A stretch of DNA of 64,000 nt from Cellulomonas edaphi (lineage in GTDB: Bacteria; Actinomycetota; Actinomycetes; Actinomycetales; Cellulomonadaceae), in contig NZ_JAUCGR010000001.1 of assembly GCF_030362815.1 (NCBI RefSeq), forward strand, positions 1,189,471 to 1,253,470, written 5' to 3'. Below are positions 1 through 8,575 of the stretch, in pieces. Under the pieces are notes generated by a model. The model was given only the letters and a program-made list of their open reading frames with translations. It ran no database searches and had not been told where the DNA came from. Position numbers and translations under genes: made by a program. Within the stretch, counting starts at the first letter, position 1, and each line of letters starts with the position of its first letter.

Positions 1-1154
1 GCCTCGCCGACGCCGCCGCGCTGACCGACCTGCTGAAGAACACGCCTCGCGGCAACCCGGACAAGCCCGCCAAGAACGACGCCCTGAAGAAGGTCGCCGA
101 CTTCTACAACACGGGCTTCGACTCCAAGACGCTGCCGTCGGACCCGGAGCTCTACCTCTCCAGCGGCCCGTACATCGTCTCGGACGTCCAGGAGGGCCAG
201 TCGGTCACCCTGGTCCCGAACAAGACGTACGACGGCGACCAGACGCCGAAGCTCGACTCCATCGTCATGCGCACGATCGCCGACCCGTCGGCCGCCATCA
301 CCGCGCTCAAGAACGGTGAGGTCGACGTCGTCTCGCCGCAGGCCAACGCCGACACCCTCGCCGCCCTCGAGGGCGTCCCGGGCGTCCAGGTCCACCAGGG
401 CCTGCAGCTCGCGTTCGACCACATCGACCTGAACAGCACGGGCGTCTTCAAGGACAAGAACGTCCGTGAGGCGTTCCTCAAGACGATCCCGCGCCAGGCC
501 ATCCTCGACGCGATCATCACGCCGCTCGACCCCAAGGCCACGGTCCTGAACTCGGTGCTCTTCGTGCCTGCTCAGCCCGGCTACGCCAAGACGATCGAGA
601 CCAACGGCTTCAAGGACTTCGTGGAGCCCGACATCGCGGGTGCCAAGGAGCTCTTGGGCGGCAAGACCCCGACCGTGAAGCTGCTGTACAACATCAACAA
701 CCCGAACCGCGTCGACGCGTACACCCTGATCGCGAAGTCGGCGAAGGAGGCCGGCTTCAAGATCGTCGACGAGGGCGACGTGGACTGGGGCTCGCGCCTC
801 GGCGACGGCTCGTACGACGCGTCGATCTTCGGCTGGATCAACTCGGGTGTCGGCGTCTCCGGCGTCCCGCAGATCTACGGCACGGGCCAGTCGTCGAACT
901 TCAACAAGATGTCCGACAAGGCTGCCGACGCGCAGATGAGCGAGCTCATCCAGACGATCGACCCCGCCGCTCAGGAGGACCTGCAGGTCCAGATCGAGCA
1001 GAAGATCGGCGCGACGTTCACGACGCTGCCGTTCTTCCAGAGCGTGGGCGTCGACGCCGTCGCCGACCGCGTCAAGGGCATCGACACGTACAACCCCAAC
1101 CAGAACGGTGTCTGGTGGAACACGTGGGAGTGGACGGTCGACGACGCCTCCTGA
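1..1154 (+). CDS. ABC transporter solute-binding protein, family 5 (oligopeptide/dipeptide type), 5' truncated
   Basis: The reading frame is open from the first bases of the window (frame 3) to TGA at 1152-1154, so the start, signal peptide and lipobox lie outside. About 383 C-terminal residues remain. The protein looks like the C-terminal lobes of DppA/OppA-type extracytoplasmic binding proteins. It contains the family-typical segment ending in an aromatic-rich tail (GVWWNTWEWTVDD) and a YIVSDVQEGQSVTLVPN segment like the 'Y...GQ...LVRN' stretch of SBP_bac_5 proteins. It would capture peptides or similar solutes at the outer membrane face for the DppBC/DppDF genes that follow. A strong hairpin separates it from the permease genes. 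The substrate cannot be read from sequence. Confidence 0.9.
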   Translation, partial: LADAAALTDLLKNTPRGNPDKPAKNDALKKVADFYNTGFDSKTLPSDPELYLSSGPYIVSDVQEGQSVTLVPNKTYDGDQTPKLDSIVMRTIADPSAAITALKNGEVDVVSPQANADTLAALEGVPGVQVHQGLQLAFDHIDLNSTGVFKDKNVREAFLKTIPRQAILDAIITPLDPKATVLNSVLFVPAQPGYAKTIETNGFKDFVEPDIAGAKELLGGKTPTVKLLYNINNPNRVDAYTLIAKSAKEAGFKIVDEGDVDWGSRLGDGSYDASIFGWINSGVGVSGVPQIYGTGQSSNFNKMSDKAADAQMSELIQTIDPAAQEDLQVQIEQKIGATFTTLPFFQSVGVDAVADRVKGIDTYNPNQNGVWWNTWEWTVDDAS

Positions 1155-1203
1155 TGAGGCGCTGTCACCGGTGCGCCGCATGATCGCGGCCACCTAGCCC
1201 GAC

Positions 1204-1236
1204 GGTGCCGGGCCTCCCGAGCGGAGGCCCGGCACC
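1204..1236 (+). terminator. perfect GC-rich hairpin between binding-protein and permease genes
   Basis: A 14-bp perfect inverted repeat has arms at 1204-1217 and 1223-1236 and a 5-nt loop, about 50 nt after the binding-protein stop. No T-tract follows. It may terminate partially, or protect the 3' end of the upstream mRNA, so that more binding protein than permease is made. That role is inferred. Confidence 0.6.
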
Positions 1237-1350
1237 TGTCGGTCCGGGGCAGGCAGCCGGGGTGCGTCCCCGCTGCGAGCCCTGTCGTAGACTCACTCGA
1301 TTGCCACCCGGCCGCCGGCCGTGGTGCCCCCCACACACACCGAAGAACCG

Positions 1351-2892
1351 ATGCTCACCTACATCACACGGCGAGTACTCGCGTCGCTGCTCATCCTGCT
1401 CGGCGCGTCGTTCATCGTCTACATGCTCGTCGCCTACTCGGGCGACCCCCTCGCCGAGATCAAGTCGAGCAACTCGCCGAGCAAGGAAGCGCGCATCGCG
1501 CAGCGCACCGAGGCGCTGCACCTCGACGTGCCCCCGGCTCTGCGGTACTTCATCTGGCTCGGCGGCGCCGTCAAGTGCGTCGTGCCGTTCGTCGGCCAGT
1601 GCGACCTCGGCGTGACCCTGCAGAACCAGCCGGTGACCGTGGCGCTCAGCACCGCGATCCCCACCACGCTGCAGCTGGTCACCACCGCCGCCGTCCTGGC
1701 GATCACGATCGGCATCTCGATCGGCATCGTGACGGCGCTGCGGCAGTACAGCACGCTCGACTACGGCGTCACGTTCGTGACCTTCCTTTTCTTCTCGCTG
1801 CCGATCTTCTGGGTCGCCGTGCTCCTCAAGGAGTTCGGGGCCATCAAGTTCAACACCTTCCTGTACGACCCGTACATCAAGAACTCCACGATCCTGCTGA
1901 TCTCCCTCGTCATGGGGCTGCTCTGGGCCGTGCTGCTGTCGGGGTCGTGGAAGCGGCGCGGGATCACCTTCGTCTCGGCGTTCGCCGTGACCGCCGGCGT
2001 CCTGTACTTCCTGTCGGTGACCCGGTGGTTCTCCGAGCCGTCGCTCGGCATCGTCGTGATCCTGGTGACGGGCGTCGCGATCGCGTTCGGGTCCACCGTG
2101 CTGTTCGCGGGCCTGCGGAACCGTCGCGCGCTGTACTCCTCGCTGATCATGGTCGGGCTCGGCGGCGTCGCGTACTACGCGCTGCAGCCGCTGTGGGACC
2201 GCGCGACGCTGTGGCTGGTCATCGGCCTCGGCATCCTCGCGATCGTCGCCGGCTGGCTCGTCGGGCGCTTCATGGGCGGGTACGACCACCAGCAGTCGAG
2301 CCGCGCCGCGATGCTCACCAGCTTCGGCGTCTCGGGCCTGGTGCTGCTCGACCAGTTCATGAAGAACTGGAGCCGCTACGCGAGCGACCCGCACATCCGC
2401 CAGCGCCCGATCGCGACGATCGGCGCCGAGACTCCCGGGCTCAACGGCGACTTCTGGCTCACGGGCATCGACAAGTACACGCACCTGGTGCTCCCGACGA
2501 TCGCGCTGATCCTCATCTCGCTCGCGTCGTACACCCGGTACTCGCGGGCCTCGATGCTCGAGGTGATGGGCCAGGACTACGTCCGCACCGGCCGCGCCAA
2601 GGGCCTGTCTGAGCGCGTCGTGGTGACCCGGCACGCGTTCCGCAACGCGCTGATCCCGCTCGCGACCATCGTCGCGATCGACATCGGCGCGCTCATCGGC
2701 GGCGCCGTCATCACCGAGTCCGTGTTCTCCTTCAAGGGCATGGGCGTGCTGTTCCTGAACGGTGTCCGCGACCACTCGCCGAACCCCGTGATGGGCGTCT
2801 TCCTCGTCACCGGCATCACCGCGGTGGTGTTCAACCTGATCGCCGACCTCGCGTACTCGGCGCTCGACCCCCGCGTAAGGGTGAAGGCATGA
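1351..2892 (+). CDS. ABC transporter permease, DppB/OppB type, with enlarged middle region
   Basis: Inner-membrane permease of a peptide/nickel-type importer. I chose ATG 1351 because MLTYITRRVLAS is the usual DppB N-terminus; an in-frame GTG at 1321 would add ten residues unlike the family. The C-terminal half holds the permease signature (SRASMLEVMGQDYVRTGRAKGL, followed by RHAFRNALIPL), which contacts the ATPase. The product is about 513 residues, whereas DppB proteins usually have 310-340. The extra length lies between the first membrane block and the EAA-like region, roughly residues 150-340, and looks like additional hydrophobic helices. It overlaps the next permease gene by 4 nt, so the two are translationally coupled. 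Confidence 0.92.
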   Translation: MLTYITRRVLASLLILLGASFIVYMLVAYSGDPLAEIKSSNSPSKEARIAQRTEALHLDVPPALRYFIWLGGAVKCVVPFVGQCDLGVTLQNQPVTVALSTAIPTTLQLVTTAAVLAITIGISIGIVTALRQYSTLDYGVTFVTFLFFSLPIFWVAVLLKEFGAIKFNTFLYDPYIKNSTILLISLVMGLLWAVLLSGSWKRRGITFVSAFAVTAGVLYFLSVTRWFSEPSLGIVVILVTGVAIAFGSTVLFAGLRNRRALYSSLIMVGLGGVAYYALQPLWDRATLWLVIGLGILAIVAGWLVGRFMGGYDHQQSSRAAMLTSFGVSGLVLLDQFMKNWSRYASDPHIRQRPIATIGAETPGLNGDFWLTGIDKYTHLVLPTIALILISLASYTRYSRASMLEVMGQDYVRTGRAKGLSERVVVTRHAFRNALIPLATIVAIDIGALIGGAVITESVFSFKGMGVLFLNGVRDHSPNPVMGVFLVTGITAVVFNLIADLAYSALDPRVRVKA

Positions 2893-4016
2893 CCACGATC
2901 CTCGAAAACACCGCAGACGTCCCCGGCGGCAAGCCGGTCCTCCCGGAGAAGCCCGAGGAGACCCGCGGGCTGAGCCAGGGCCAGATCGTCCGCAAGCGGT
3001 TCTTCGGCCACACGGGCGCCGTCGTCAGCATCTTCGTGCTGGCCGCCGTGCTCGTGCTCTCGATCTCCGCGATCGGGCTCGGCCCCATCCCGGGGTGGTG
3101 GAAGTACGGCTACACCGAGACGCCGGCGCTGATGAACGGCGGGCACCCGACGCTCCAGCTCTTCCCGTTCTCGCTGGGGGAGCACCCGTTCGGGCAGGAC
3201 CGCGTGGGCCGTGACATGTTCGCCATGACCCTGCGCGGGGCTCAGATCTCGCTGTTCGTCATGATCGTCGTGGGCGCCATCGCGGCGCTCGTCGGCGTGC
3301 TGATCGGCGCGTCCGCGGGGTTCTTCCGCGGCAAGACCGAGGCGATCCTCATGCGGTTCACCGACATGGTCATCATCATCCCGGCGCTCATCGCCGCGGC
3401 GGTCGTGGCCCAGGCCGCGAAGGGGCCGGTGCTGCTGGCCATCTTCCTCGGCCTGGTCTCCTGGACGGGAATGGCCCGGCTGGTCCGCGGTGACTTCCTG
3501 TCGCTGCGCGAGCGGGAGTTCGTCGACGCGGCGCGCCTCGCGGGTGCGTCCAACAGCCGGATCATCTTCAAGCACATCCTGCCCAACGCGGTCGGTGTCA
3601 TCACGGTCAACACGACGCTGCTCATGTCGGCGGCGATCCTGACCGAGACGGCCCTCAGCTACGTGGGTCTCGGCATCCAGGCGCCCGACACGTCGCTGGG
3701 CAAGCTCATCAGCGACAACCAGGCGGCTTTCTCCACGCGCCCGTGGCTGTTCTGGTGGCCGGGTCTGTTCATCGTGGTCATCTGCCTCACCATCAACTTC
3801 ATCGGTGACGGTCTGCGCGACGCGTTCGACCCGCGGCAGAAGAAGCTCAACGTGCGGCGGGTCAAGGAGTCCCCGGACCGTCCCGACGCCCAGGGCGTGC
3901 CCGCGCTCGTCAACAACGCTCCCTCGGGACCGTCGTCGGCGCTCACCAGCGGCCTCTACCAGAACCTGGACCAGCCGGCTGACGGCGGCGAGGGCAACGA
4001 GGAGACCCACCGGTGA
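2889..4016 (+). CDS. ABC transporter permease, DppC/OppC type
   Basis: Second permease of the peptide-type importer, 375 residues. The ATG at 2889 overlaps the dppB-like stop (ATGA). It has a cytoplasmic N-terminus, a first helix near residues 45-65 (VVSIFVLAAVLVLSISAIGL), the 'FGQDRVGRDMFA' segment typical of DppC, and the coupling-helix signature REREFVDAARLAGASNSRIIFKHILPN written over the usual spacing. The C-terminal tail of about 60 residues after the last helix is charged and probably cytoplasmic. It pairs with the preceding DppB-like protein and with the fused ATPase at 4678. Transcription continues toward that ATPase across an antisense gene. Confidence 0.93.
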   Translation: MTTILENTADVPGGKPVLPEKPEETRGLSQGQIVRKRFFGHTGAVVSIFVLAAVLVLSISAIGLGPIPGWWKYGYTETPALMNGGHPTLQLFPFSLGEHPFGQDRVGRDMFAMTLRGAQISLFVMIVVGAIAALVGVLIGASAGFFRGKTEAILMRFTDMVIIIPALIAAAVVAQAAKGPVLLAIFLGLVSWTGMARLVRGDFLSLREREFVDAARLAGASNSRIIFKHILPNAVGVITVNTTLLMSAAILTETALSYVGLGIQAPDTSLGKLISDNQAAFSTRPWLFWWPGLFIVVICLTINFIGDGLRDAFDPRQKKLNVRRVKESPDRPDAQGVPALVNNAPSGPSSALTSGLYQNLDQPADGGEGNEETHR

Positions 4017-4030
4017 GCTGGCGCCCGGCG

Positions 4031-4651
4031 TCAGATCACGATCACGACCAGCGTGAACACGGCCGTGATGGCGAGCAGCACCAGCAGCGGGACGTTCCAG
4101 GTGCGCTCCACGTGCGTCTGCTCCGCGACCCCGAGCTCGAGCACCTCGTTCTCGACGAGGTCCTCCCAGCGGCGCCGGATCTGCGCGGCCACCTGACCGG
4201 AGGGCGCGCTGGGCAGGTCGCCGATGGGCACCGCGCCGCGGGTGTCGAACGACGTGCGTGGCAGGCCCGTGAGGTCACCGTTGGCACTGTTCACCACCTG
4301 GTGGCGGCCCGGGCCGGGAGCGGCCCACGCGCGGAAGCGGCCGACGGGCGTGACGAGCGTCAGCGCGTACTGCGTCTCGACATGGACCAGTGCGGCCCAC
4401 GGCACGGCGATGGTGCGCAGCGGGTTGACCAGGCGCACACCCTCGTCCGTGACGTCCACGCGCGGGTGGAAGAACACGGCCCACGCCGCCAGTGCCAGGC
4501 CGACGGCGGCCGGCAGCGTGCGCGCGGCCGCCTCGGGTCCGCCCTGCACCCAGCGGGACGCCACCAGGCCGGCGATCAACGCCCAGGCCATTGCAGTCGA
4601 CAGGAACCTGCTTCGCGGCCGGAAGGTCCAGCCGTCGCTCGCGATGCTCAC
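4031..4651 (-). CDS. PH-domain-like membrane protein
   Basis: A 206-residue protein on the minus strand, starting at GTG 4651 (MSIASDGWTFRPRSRF). Two hydrophobic helices lie near residues 17-35 and 45-62. They are followed by 'HPRVDVTDEGVRLVNPLRTIAVPWAALVHVET', the beta-strand pattern of bacterial PH domains (DUF/bPH6 type) found in many actinobacterial small membrane proteins. A final helix closes the C-terminus (VPLLVLLAITAVFTLVVIVI). Its function is unknown. It is odd in being convergent with the dppC-like gene (15 nt between stops) and divergent from the ATPase gene (26 nt), and so sits antisense inside the transporter cluster. Confidence 0.8.
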   Translation of the reverse strand: MSIASDGWTFRPRSRFLSTAMAWALIAGLVASRWVQGGPEAAARTLPAAVGLALAAWAVFFHPRVDVTDEGVRLVNPLRTIAVPWAALVHVETQYALTLVTPVGRFRAWAAPGPGRHQVVNSANGDLTGLPRTSFDTRGAVPIGDLPSAPSGQVAAQIRRRWEDLVENEVLELGVAEQTHVERTWNVPLLVLLAITAVFTLVVIVI

Positions 4652-4665
4652 CCCCGCATGATCTC

Positions 4666-4670
4666 AGGAG
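4666..4670 (+). promoter_or_regulatory. Shine-Dalgarno fixing the start of the fused ATPase
   Basis: AGGAG lies 7 nt before ATG 4678. It supports this start over an upstream extension of the same open frame (open from about 4492) that runs antisense through the PH-domain gene. Confidence 0.7.
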
Positions 4671-4677
4671 CCACACG

Positions 4678-6480
4678 ATGACCCCCACCCTGCCCGACGA
4701 CGCCCCCGTCCTCGAGGTCACCGACCTGTCGGTCGACTTCGCGGTCGACAAGGTCTGGGTTCCCGCGGCCATCGGGCTCACCTACTCGGTGGCAGCCGGC
4801 GAGGTGCTCGCGATCGTCGGTGAGTCGGGCTCCGGCAAGTCGGTCAGCTCCATGGCGATTCTCGACCTGCTGCCCAAGAACGCCCGCATCCGCGGCAGCA
4901 TCAAGCTGGGCGGCCAGGAGCTGCGCGGCCTGGCGCCCGCCAAGATGCGCGAGATCCGCGGCAACGACATCGCGATGATCTTCCAGGAGCCGATGACGGC
5001 CCTGAACCCGGTGTACACGATCGGGAACCAGATCGTGGAGACGCTGCGGCTGCACAGCCAGATGTCCCCGGCCGAGGCGCGCGAGCGCGCGATCGAGCTG
5101 CTGACGCTCGTCGAGCTGCCCGACCCGGAGAAGGCGTTCAAGTCCTATCCGCACCAGCTCTCGGGCGGCCAGCGCCAGCGCGCCATGATCGCGCAGTCGC
5201 TCGCGCTCGACCCGCTGCTGCTCATCGCCGACGAGCCCACCACAGCCCTCGACGTGACCGTGCAGGCCGAGATCCTCGACCTCATGCGCAACCTGCGCGA
5301 CCACCTGAACTCGGCGGTCATCCTCATCACGCACGACATGGGCGTCGTGGCGGACCTCTCGGACCGCATCGCCGTCATGCGCCGGGGCCTCATCGTCGAG
5401 ACGGGCGACGCGCGCGACATCTTCGCCAACCCGCAGCACCCGTACACGCAGGAGCTGCTCGCGGCCGTGCCGCACCTGGGCTCCAACGACTCGGGCGACG
5501 AGATCGACCTCACGGCCGCGCTCGCGTCCGCGGCGCACGCCGAGGACGCGCTCACGGTCGTGGACGCTGCCGAGCTCGAGCGGCGCGAGGCGGCCAACGC
5601 GCGTGCCCTCGACGACGCCCGGCGCCGGTCGCGCGCCGCGGAGCACGAGCTCGCCGAGCCGATCCTCAAGCTCACGGACGTGGCGATCGAGTACCCGAAG
5701 CAGGGTCGGATGCCGGCCTTCCGCGCCGTGGAGGGCGCCAACCTGGTGATCCGGCCCGGCGAGGTCGTCGGCCTCGTCGGTGAGTCGGGCTCGGGCAAGA
5801 CCACCATCGGTCGTGCGGCGGTCGGCCTCCTGCCCGTGGTCGAGGGCACGCTGACCGTCGGCGGCGTGGACATCAGCAAGCGCGACCGCAAGGTGCTCGC
5901 GACGCTGCGTCGCCGGGTCGGCATGGTCTTCCAGGACCCGTCGTCGTCGCTCAACCCGCGTCTGCCGATCGGCGAGAGCATCGGCGAGCCGATGCTGCTG
6001 GCCGGCGTGGCCAAGGGGAGCGCGCTGCAGAAGCGCATCGAGGAGCTGCTCGACCAGGTCGAGCTGCCTCGGGCCTACCGCAACCGGTACCCGCACGAGC
6101 TGTCCGGCGGGCAGAAGCAGCGTGTCGGCATCGCCCGTGCGCTGTCCCTCTCGCCCGAGCTGCTGGTCGCCGACGAGCCGACGTCCGCGCTGGACGTCTC
6201 AGTCCAGGCCCACGTGCTCGAGCTGCTGCAGGAGCTGCAGGCGCAGCTGAAGTTCGCGTGCCTGTTCGTCACGCACGACCTCGCCGTCGTCGACGTCCTG
6301 GCCGACCGCATCGTCGTGATGCGCCGCGGCCGGATCGTCGAGGAGGGCACGCGCGACGCGATCCTGCGCAACCCGCAGGACCCGTACACGCAGCGCCTCA
6401 TCGCGGCCGTCCCGCTCCCGGACCCGGACAAGCAGCGCGAGCGTCGTGAGCTGCGCATGCTGCTCGCGGACCGGAGCTGA
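4678..6480 (+). CDS. fused double ATPase of peptide-type ABC importer (DppD-DppF fusion)
   Basis: A 600-residue cytoplasmic protein with two complete nucleotide-binding domains. The first has Walker A GESGSGKS near residue 49, signature LSGGQRQR and Walker B LLLIADEPTTALD. The second has Walker A GESGSGKT near residue 368, signature LSGGQKQR and Walker B LLVADEPTSALD. Each ends with the peptide-importer C-terminal motif (NPQHPYTQELL and NPQDPYTQRLI). An acidic/arginine linker of about 75 residues joins the two. It would energise the DppB/DppC-like permeases upstream. Fused forms are common in Actinomycetota and Rhizobiales. An intrinsic terminator follows. Confidence 0.95.
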   Translation: MTPTLPDDAPVLEVTDLSVDFAVDKVWVPAAIGLTYSVAAGEVLAIVGESGSGKSVSSMAILDLLPKNARIRGSIKLGGQELRGLAPAKMREIRGNDIAMIFQEPMTALNPVYTIGNQIVETLRLHSQMSPAEARERAIELLTLVELPDPEKAFKSYPHQLSGGQRQRAMIAQSLALDPLLLIADEPTTALDVTVQAEILDLMRNLRDHLNSAVILITHDMGVVADLSDRIAVMRRGLIVETGDARDIFANPQHPYTQELLAAVPHLGSNDSGDEIDLTAALASAAHAEDALTVVDAAELERREAANARALDDARRRSRAAEHELAEPILKLTDVAIEYPKQGRMPAFRAVEGANLVIRPGEVVGLVGESGSGKTTIGRAAVGLLPVVEGTLTVGGVDISKRDRKVLATLRRRVGMVFQDPSSSLNPRLPIGESIGEPMLLAGVAKGSALQKRIEELLDQVELPRAYRNRYPHELSGGQKQRVGIARALSLSPELLVADEPTSALDVSVQAHVLELLQELQAQLKFACLFVTHDLAVVDVLADRIVVMRRGRIVEEGTRDAILRNPQDPYTQRLIAAVPLPDPDKQRERRELRMLLADRS

Positions 6481-6504
6481 TCCGACCCGCACCTCGTCGT
6501 CAGG

Positions 6505-6541
6505 CGTCGGCCGGCGTGAGCAATCGCTCATCCGGCCGACG
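6505..6541 (+). terminator. intrinsic terminator after peptide ABC cluster
   Basis: Ten-bp perfect arms at 6505-6514 and 6532-6541 enclose a second small stem (TGAGC/GCTCA). It lies 24 nt after the ATPase stop and before the typA promoter. No clear T-run follows. Confidence 0.6.
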
Positions 6542-6563
6542 TCCGCGACGTGCTGCCGACCGG

Positions 6564-6569
6564 TAGGAT
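6564..6569 (+). promoter_or_regulatory. -10 element of typA promoter
   Basis: TAGGAT matches the actinobacterial -10 hexamer and predicts a leader of about 40 nt before ATG 6615. No convincing -35 is visible. Confidence 0.5.
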
Positions 6570-6614
6570 GGATCGGCGCCCCACGACGCGGCGCTCCCCA
6601 AACCTTCTGCTGAG

Positions 6615-8564
6615 ATGAGTTCCGCCATGCCTACCGACGCGATCTCCGCGCCGACCAGCGTTCGCGCCGACGTGCGCAACGTCGCCATCGTCGCGCACGT
6701 CGACCACGGCAAGACGACCTTGGTCGACGCGATGCTGTGGCAGTCGGGCGTGTTCGGCGCTCACGCCCACGTCGACGACCGCGCGATGGACTCCGGTGAC
6801 CTCGAGCGCGAGAAGGGCATCACGATCCTCGCCAAGAACACCGCGGTGCACTACTCGGGCCCCGCGGCGGCGGAGATCGGCCAGCCCGACGGCATCACGA
6901 TCAACGTCATCGACACCCCGGGCCACGCCGACTTCGGTGGCGAGGTCGAGCGTGGGCTGTCGATGGTCGACGGCGTCGTGCTGCTCGTCGACGCGTCCGA
7001 GGGCCCCCTGCCCCAGACGCGCTTCGTGCTGCGCAAGGCGCTCATCGCCAAGCTCCCGGTGATCCTCGTGGTCAACAAGGTCGACCGCCCCGACGCCCGC
7101 ATCGAGGAGGTCGTGCACGAGGCGACCGACCTGCTGCTGGGCCTCGCGTCCGACCTGCACGACGACGTCCCCGACCTGGACCTGGACGCGATCCTCGACG
7201 TCCCCGTGGTCTACGCGGCCGCGAAGGCCGGCCGCGCGTCGGTCAACCTGCCCGAGAACGGCGGCCTGCCGGACTCCGAGACGCTCGAGCCGCTGTTCAA
7301 GACGATCCTCGAGAAGATCCCGGCCCCCACGTACACCGAGGGCCACCCGCTGCAGGCGCACGTCACGAACCTCGACGCCTCGCCCTTCCTCGGTCGTCTC
7401 GCGCTGCTGCGCATCTTCAACGGCAACATCCGCAAGGGCCAGCAGGTCGCGTGGGCGCGCGCCGACGGCACGATGCAGAACGTCAAGATCACGGAGCTGC
7501 TGGAGACCAAGGGCCTCGAGCGCATCCCGACCGAGTCGGCGGGCCCCGGCGACATCGTGGCCGTTGCCGGCATCGAGAACATCACGATCGGTGAGACGCT
7601 CACCGACCCCGAGGACCCGCGTCCGCTGCCGCTCATCACGGTCGACGACCCGGCCATCTCGATGACCATCGGCATCAACACCTCGCCGCTGGCGGGCAAG
7701 GGCGGCAAGGGCCACAAGGTCACCGCGCGCCAGGTCAAGGACCGCCTCGACAAGGAGCTCATCGGCAACGTCTCGCTCCGCGTCCTGCCCACCGAGCGCC
7801 CCGACGCGTGGGAGGTGCAGGGCCGCGGCGAGCTGGCGCTGGCGATCCTCGTCGAGCAGATGCGCCGCGAGGGCTTCGAGCTCACCGTCGGCAAGCCGCA
7901 GGTGGTCACGCGCAAGGTCGACGGCAAGATCCACGAGCCCGTCGAGCGCATGACGATCGACGTCCCGGAGGAGTACCTGGGCGCGGTGACGCAGCTGCTC
8001 GCGCAGCGCAAGGGCCGCATGGAGACCATGTCCAACCACGGCACCGGCTGGGTCCGCATGGAGTTCCTGGTCCCCGCCCGTGGCCTCATCGGCTTCCGCA
8101 CGCGGTTCCTCACGGACACGCGCGGCACCGGCATCGCGTCCTCGATCGCCGAGGGCTACGAGCCGTGGGCCGGCGCGATCGAGACGCGGATCAACGGCTC
8201 GCTCGTCGCCGACCGCGCCGGTGTGGTCACGCCGTTCGCCATGATCAACCTGCAGGAGCGCGGCTCGTTCTTCGTCGACCCCACGCAGGAGGTCTACGAG
8301 GGCCAGATCGTTGGCGAGAACGCGCGCAACGAGGACATGGACGTCAACATCACCAAGGAGAAGAAGCTCACGAACATGCGCGCTGCCAGCAGCGACACGT
8401 TCGAGAACCTCACCCCTCCGCGCAAGCTGACGCTCGAGGAGTCGCTGGAGTTCGCACGCGAGGACGAGTGCGTCGAGGTGACCCCGGAGATCGTGCGCAT
8501 CCGCAAGGTGGTGCTCGACCAGACCGAGCGCGCCCGCATCACGGCGCGCAACAAGAAGTCCTGA
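6615..8564 (+). CDS. typA: translational GTPase TypA/BipA
   Basis: Ribosome-associated GTPase of the EF-G family, 649 residues, the normal length. GTPase motifs: G1 AHVDHGKTT near residue 25, G3 DTPGHADFGGEVERG, and G4 NKVDRPDAR. These are followed by the beta-barrel domain II, EF-G-like domains III and V, and the BipA-specific C-terminal domain (GTGWVRMEFLVPARGLIGF). It is thought to act in 50S assembly and stress or cold growth. ATG 6627 is an alternative start that shortens the product by four residues. The mshB-type gene starts 11 nt downstream, so the two are probably co-transcribed. Confidence 0.97.
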   Translation: MSSAMPTDAISAPTSVRADVRNVAIVAHVDHGKTTLVDAMLWQSGVFGAHAHVDDRAMDSGDLEREKGITILAKNTAVHYSGPAAAEIGQPDGITINVIDTPGHADFGGEVERGLSMVDGVVLLVDASEGPLPQTRFVLRKALIAKLPVILVVNKVDRPDARIEEVVHEATDLLLGLASDLHDDVPDLDLDAILDVPVVYAAAKAGRASVNLPENGGLPDSETLEPLFKTILEKIPAPTYTEGHPLQAHVTNLDASPFLGRLALLRIFNGNIRKGQQVAWARADGTMQNVKITELLETKGLERIPTESAGPGDIVAVAGIENITIGETLTDPEDPRPLPLITVDDPAISMTIGINTSPLAGKGGKGHKVTARQVKDRLDKELIGNVSLRVLPTERPDAWEVQGRGELALAILVEQMRREGFELTVGKPQVVTRKVDGKIHEPVERMTIDVPEEYLGAVTQLLAQRKGRMETMSNHGTGWVRMEFLVPARGLIGFRTRFLTDTRGTGIASSIAEGYEPWAGAIETRINGSLVADRAGVVTPFAMINLQERGSFFVDPTQEVYEGQIVGENARNEDMDVNITKEKKLTNMRAASSDTFENLTPPRKLTLEESLEFAREDECVEVTPEIVRIRKVVLDQTERARITARNKKS

Positions 8565-8575
8565 CCTTCCGCGCC

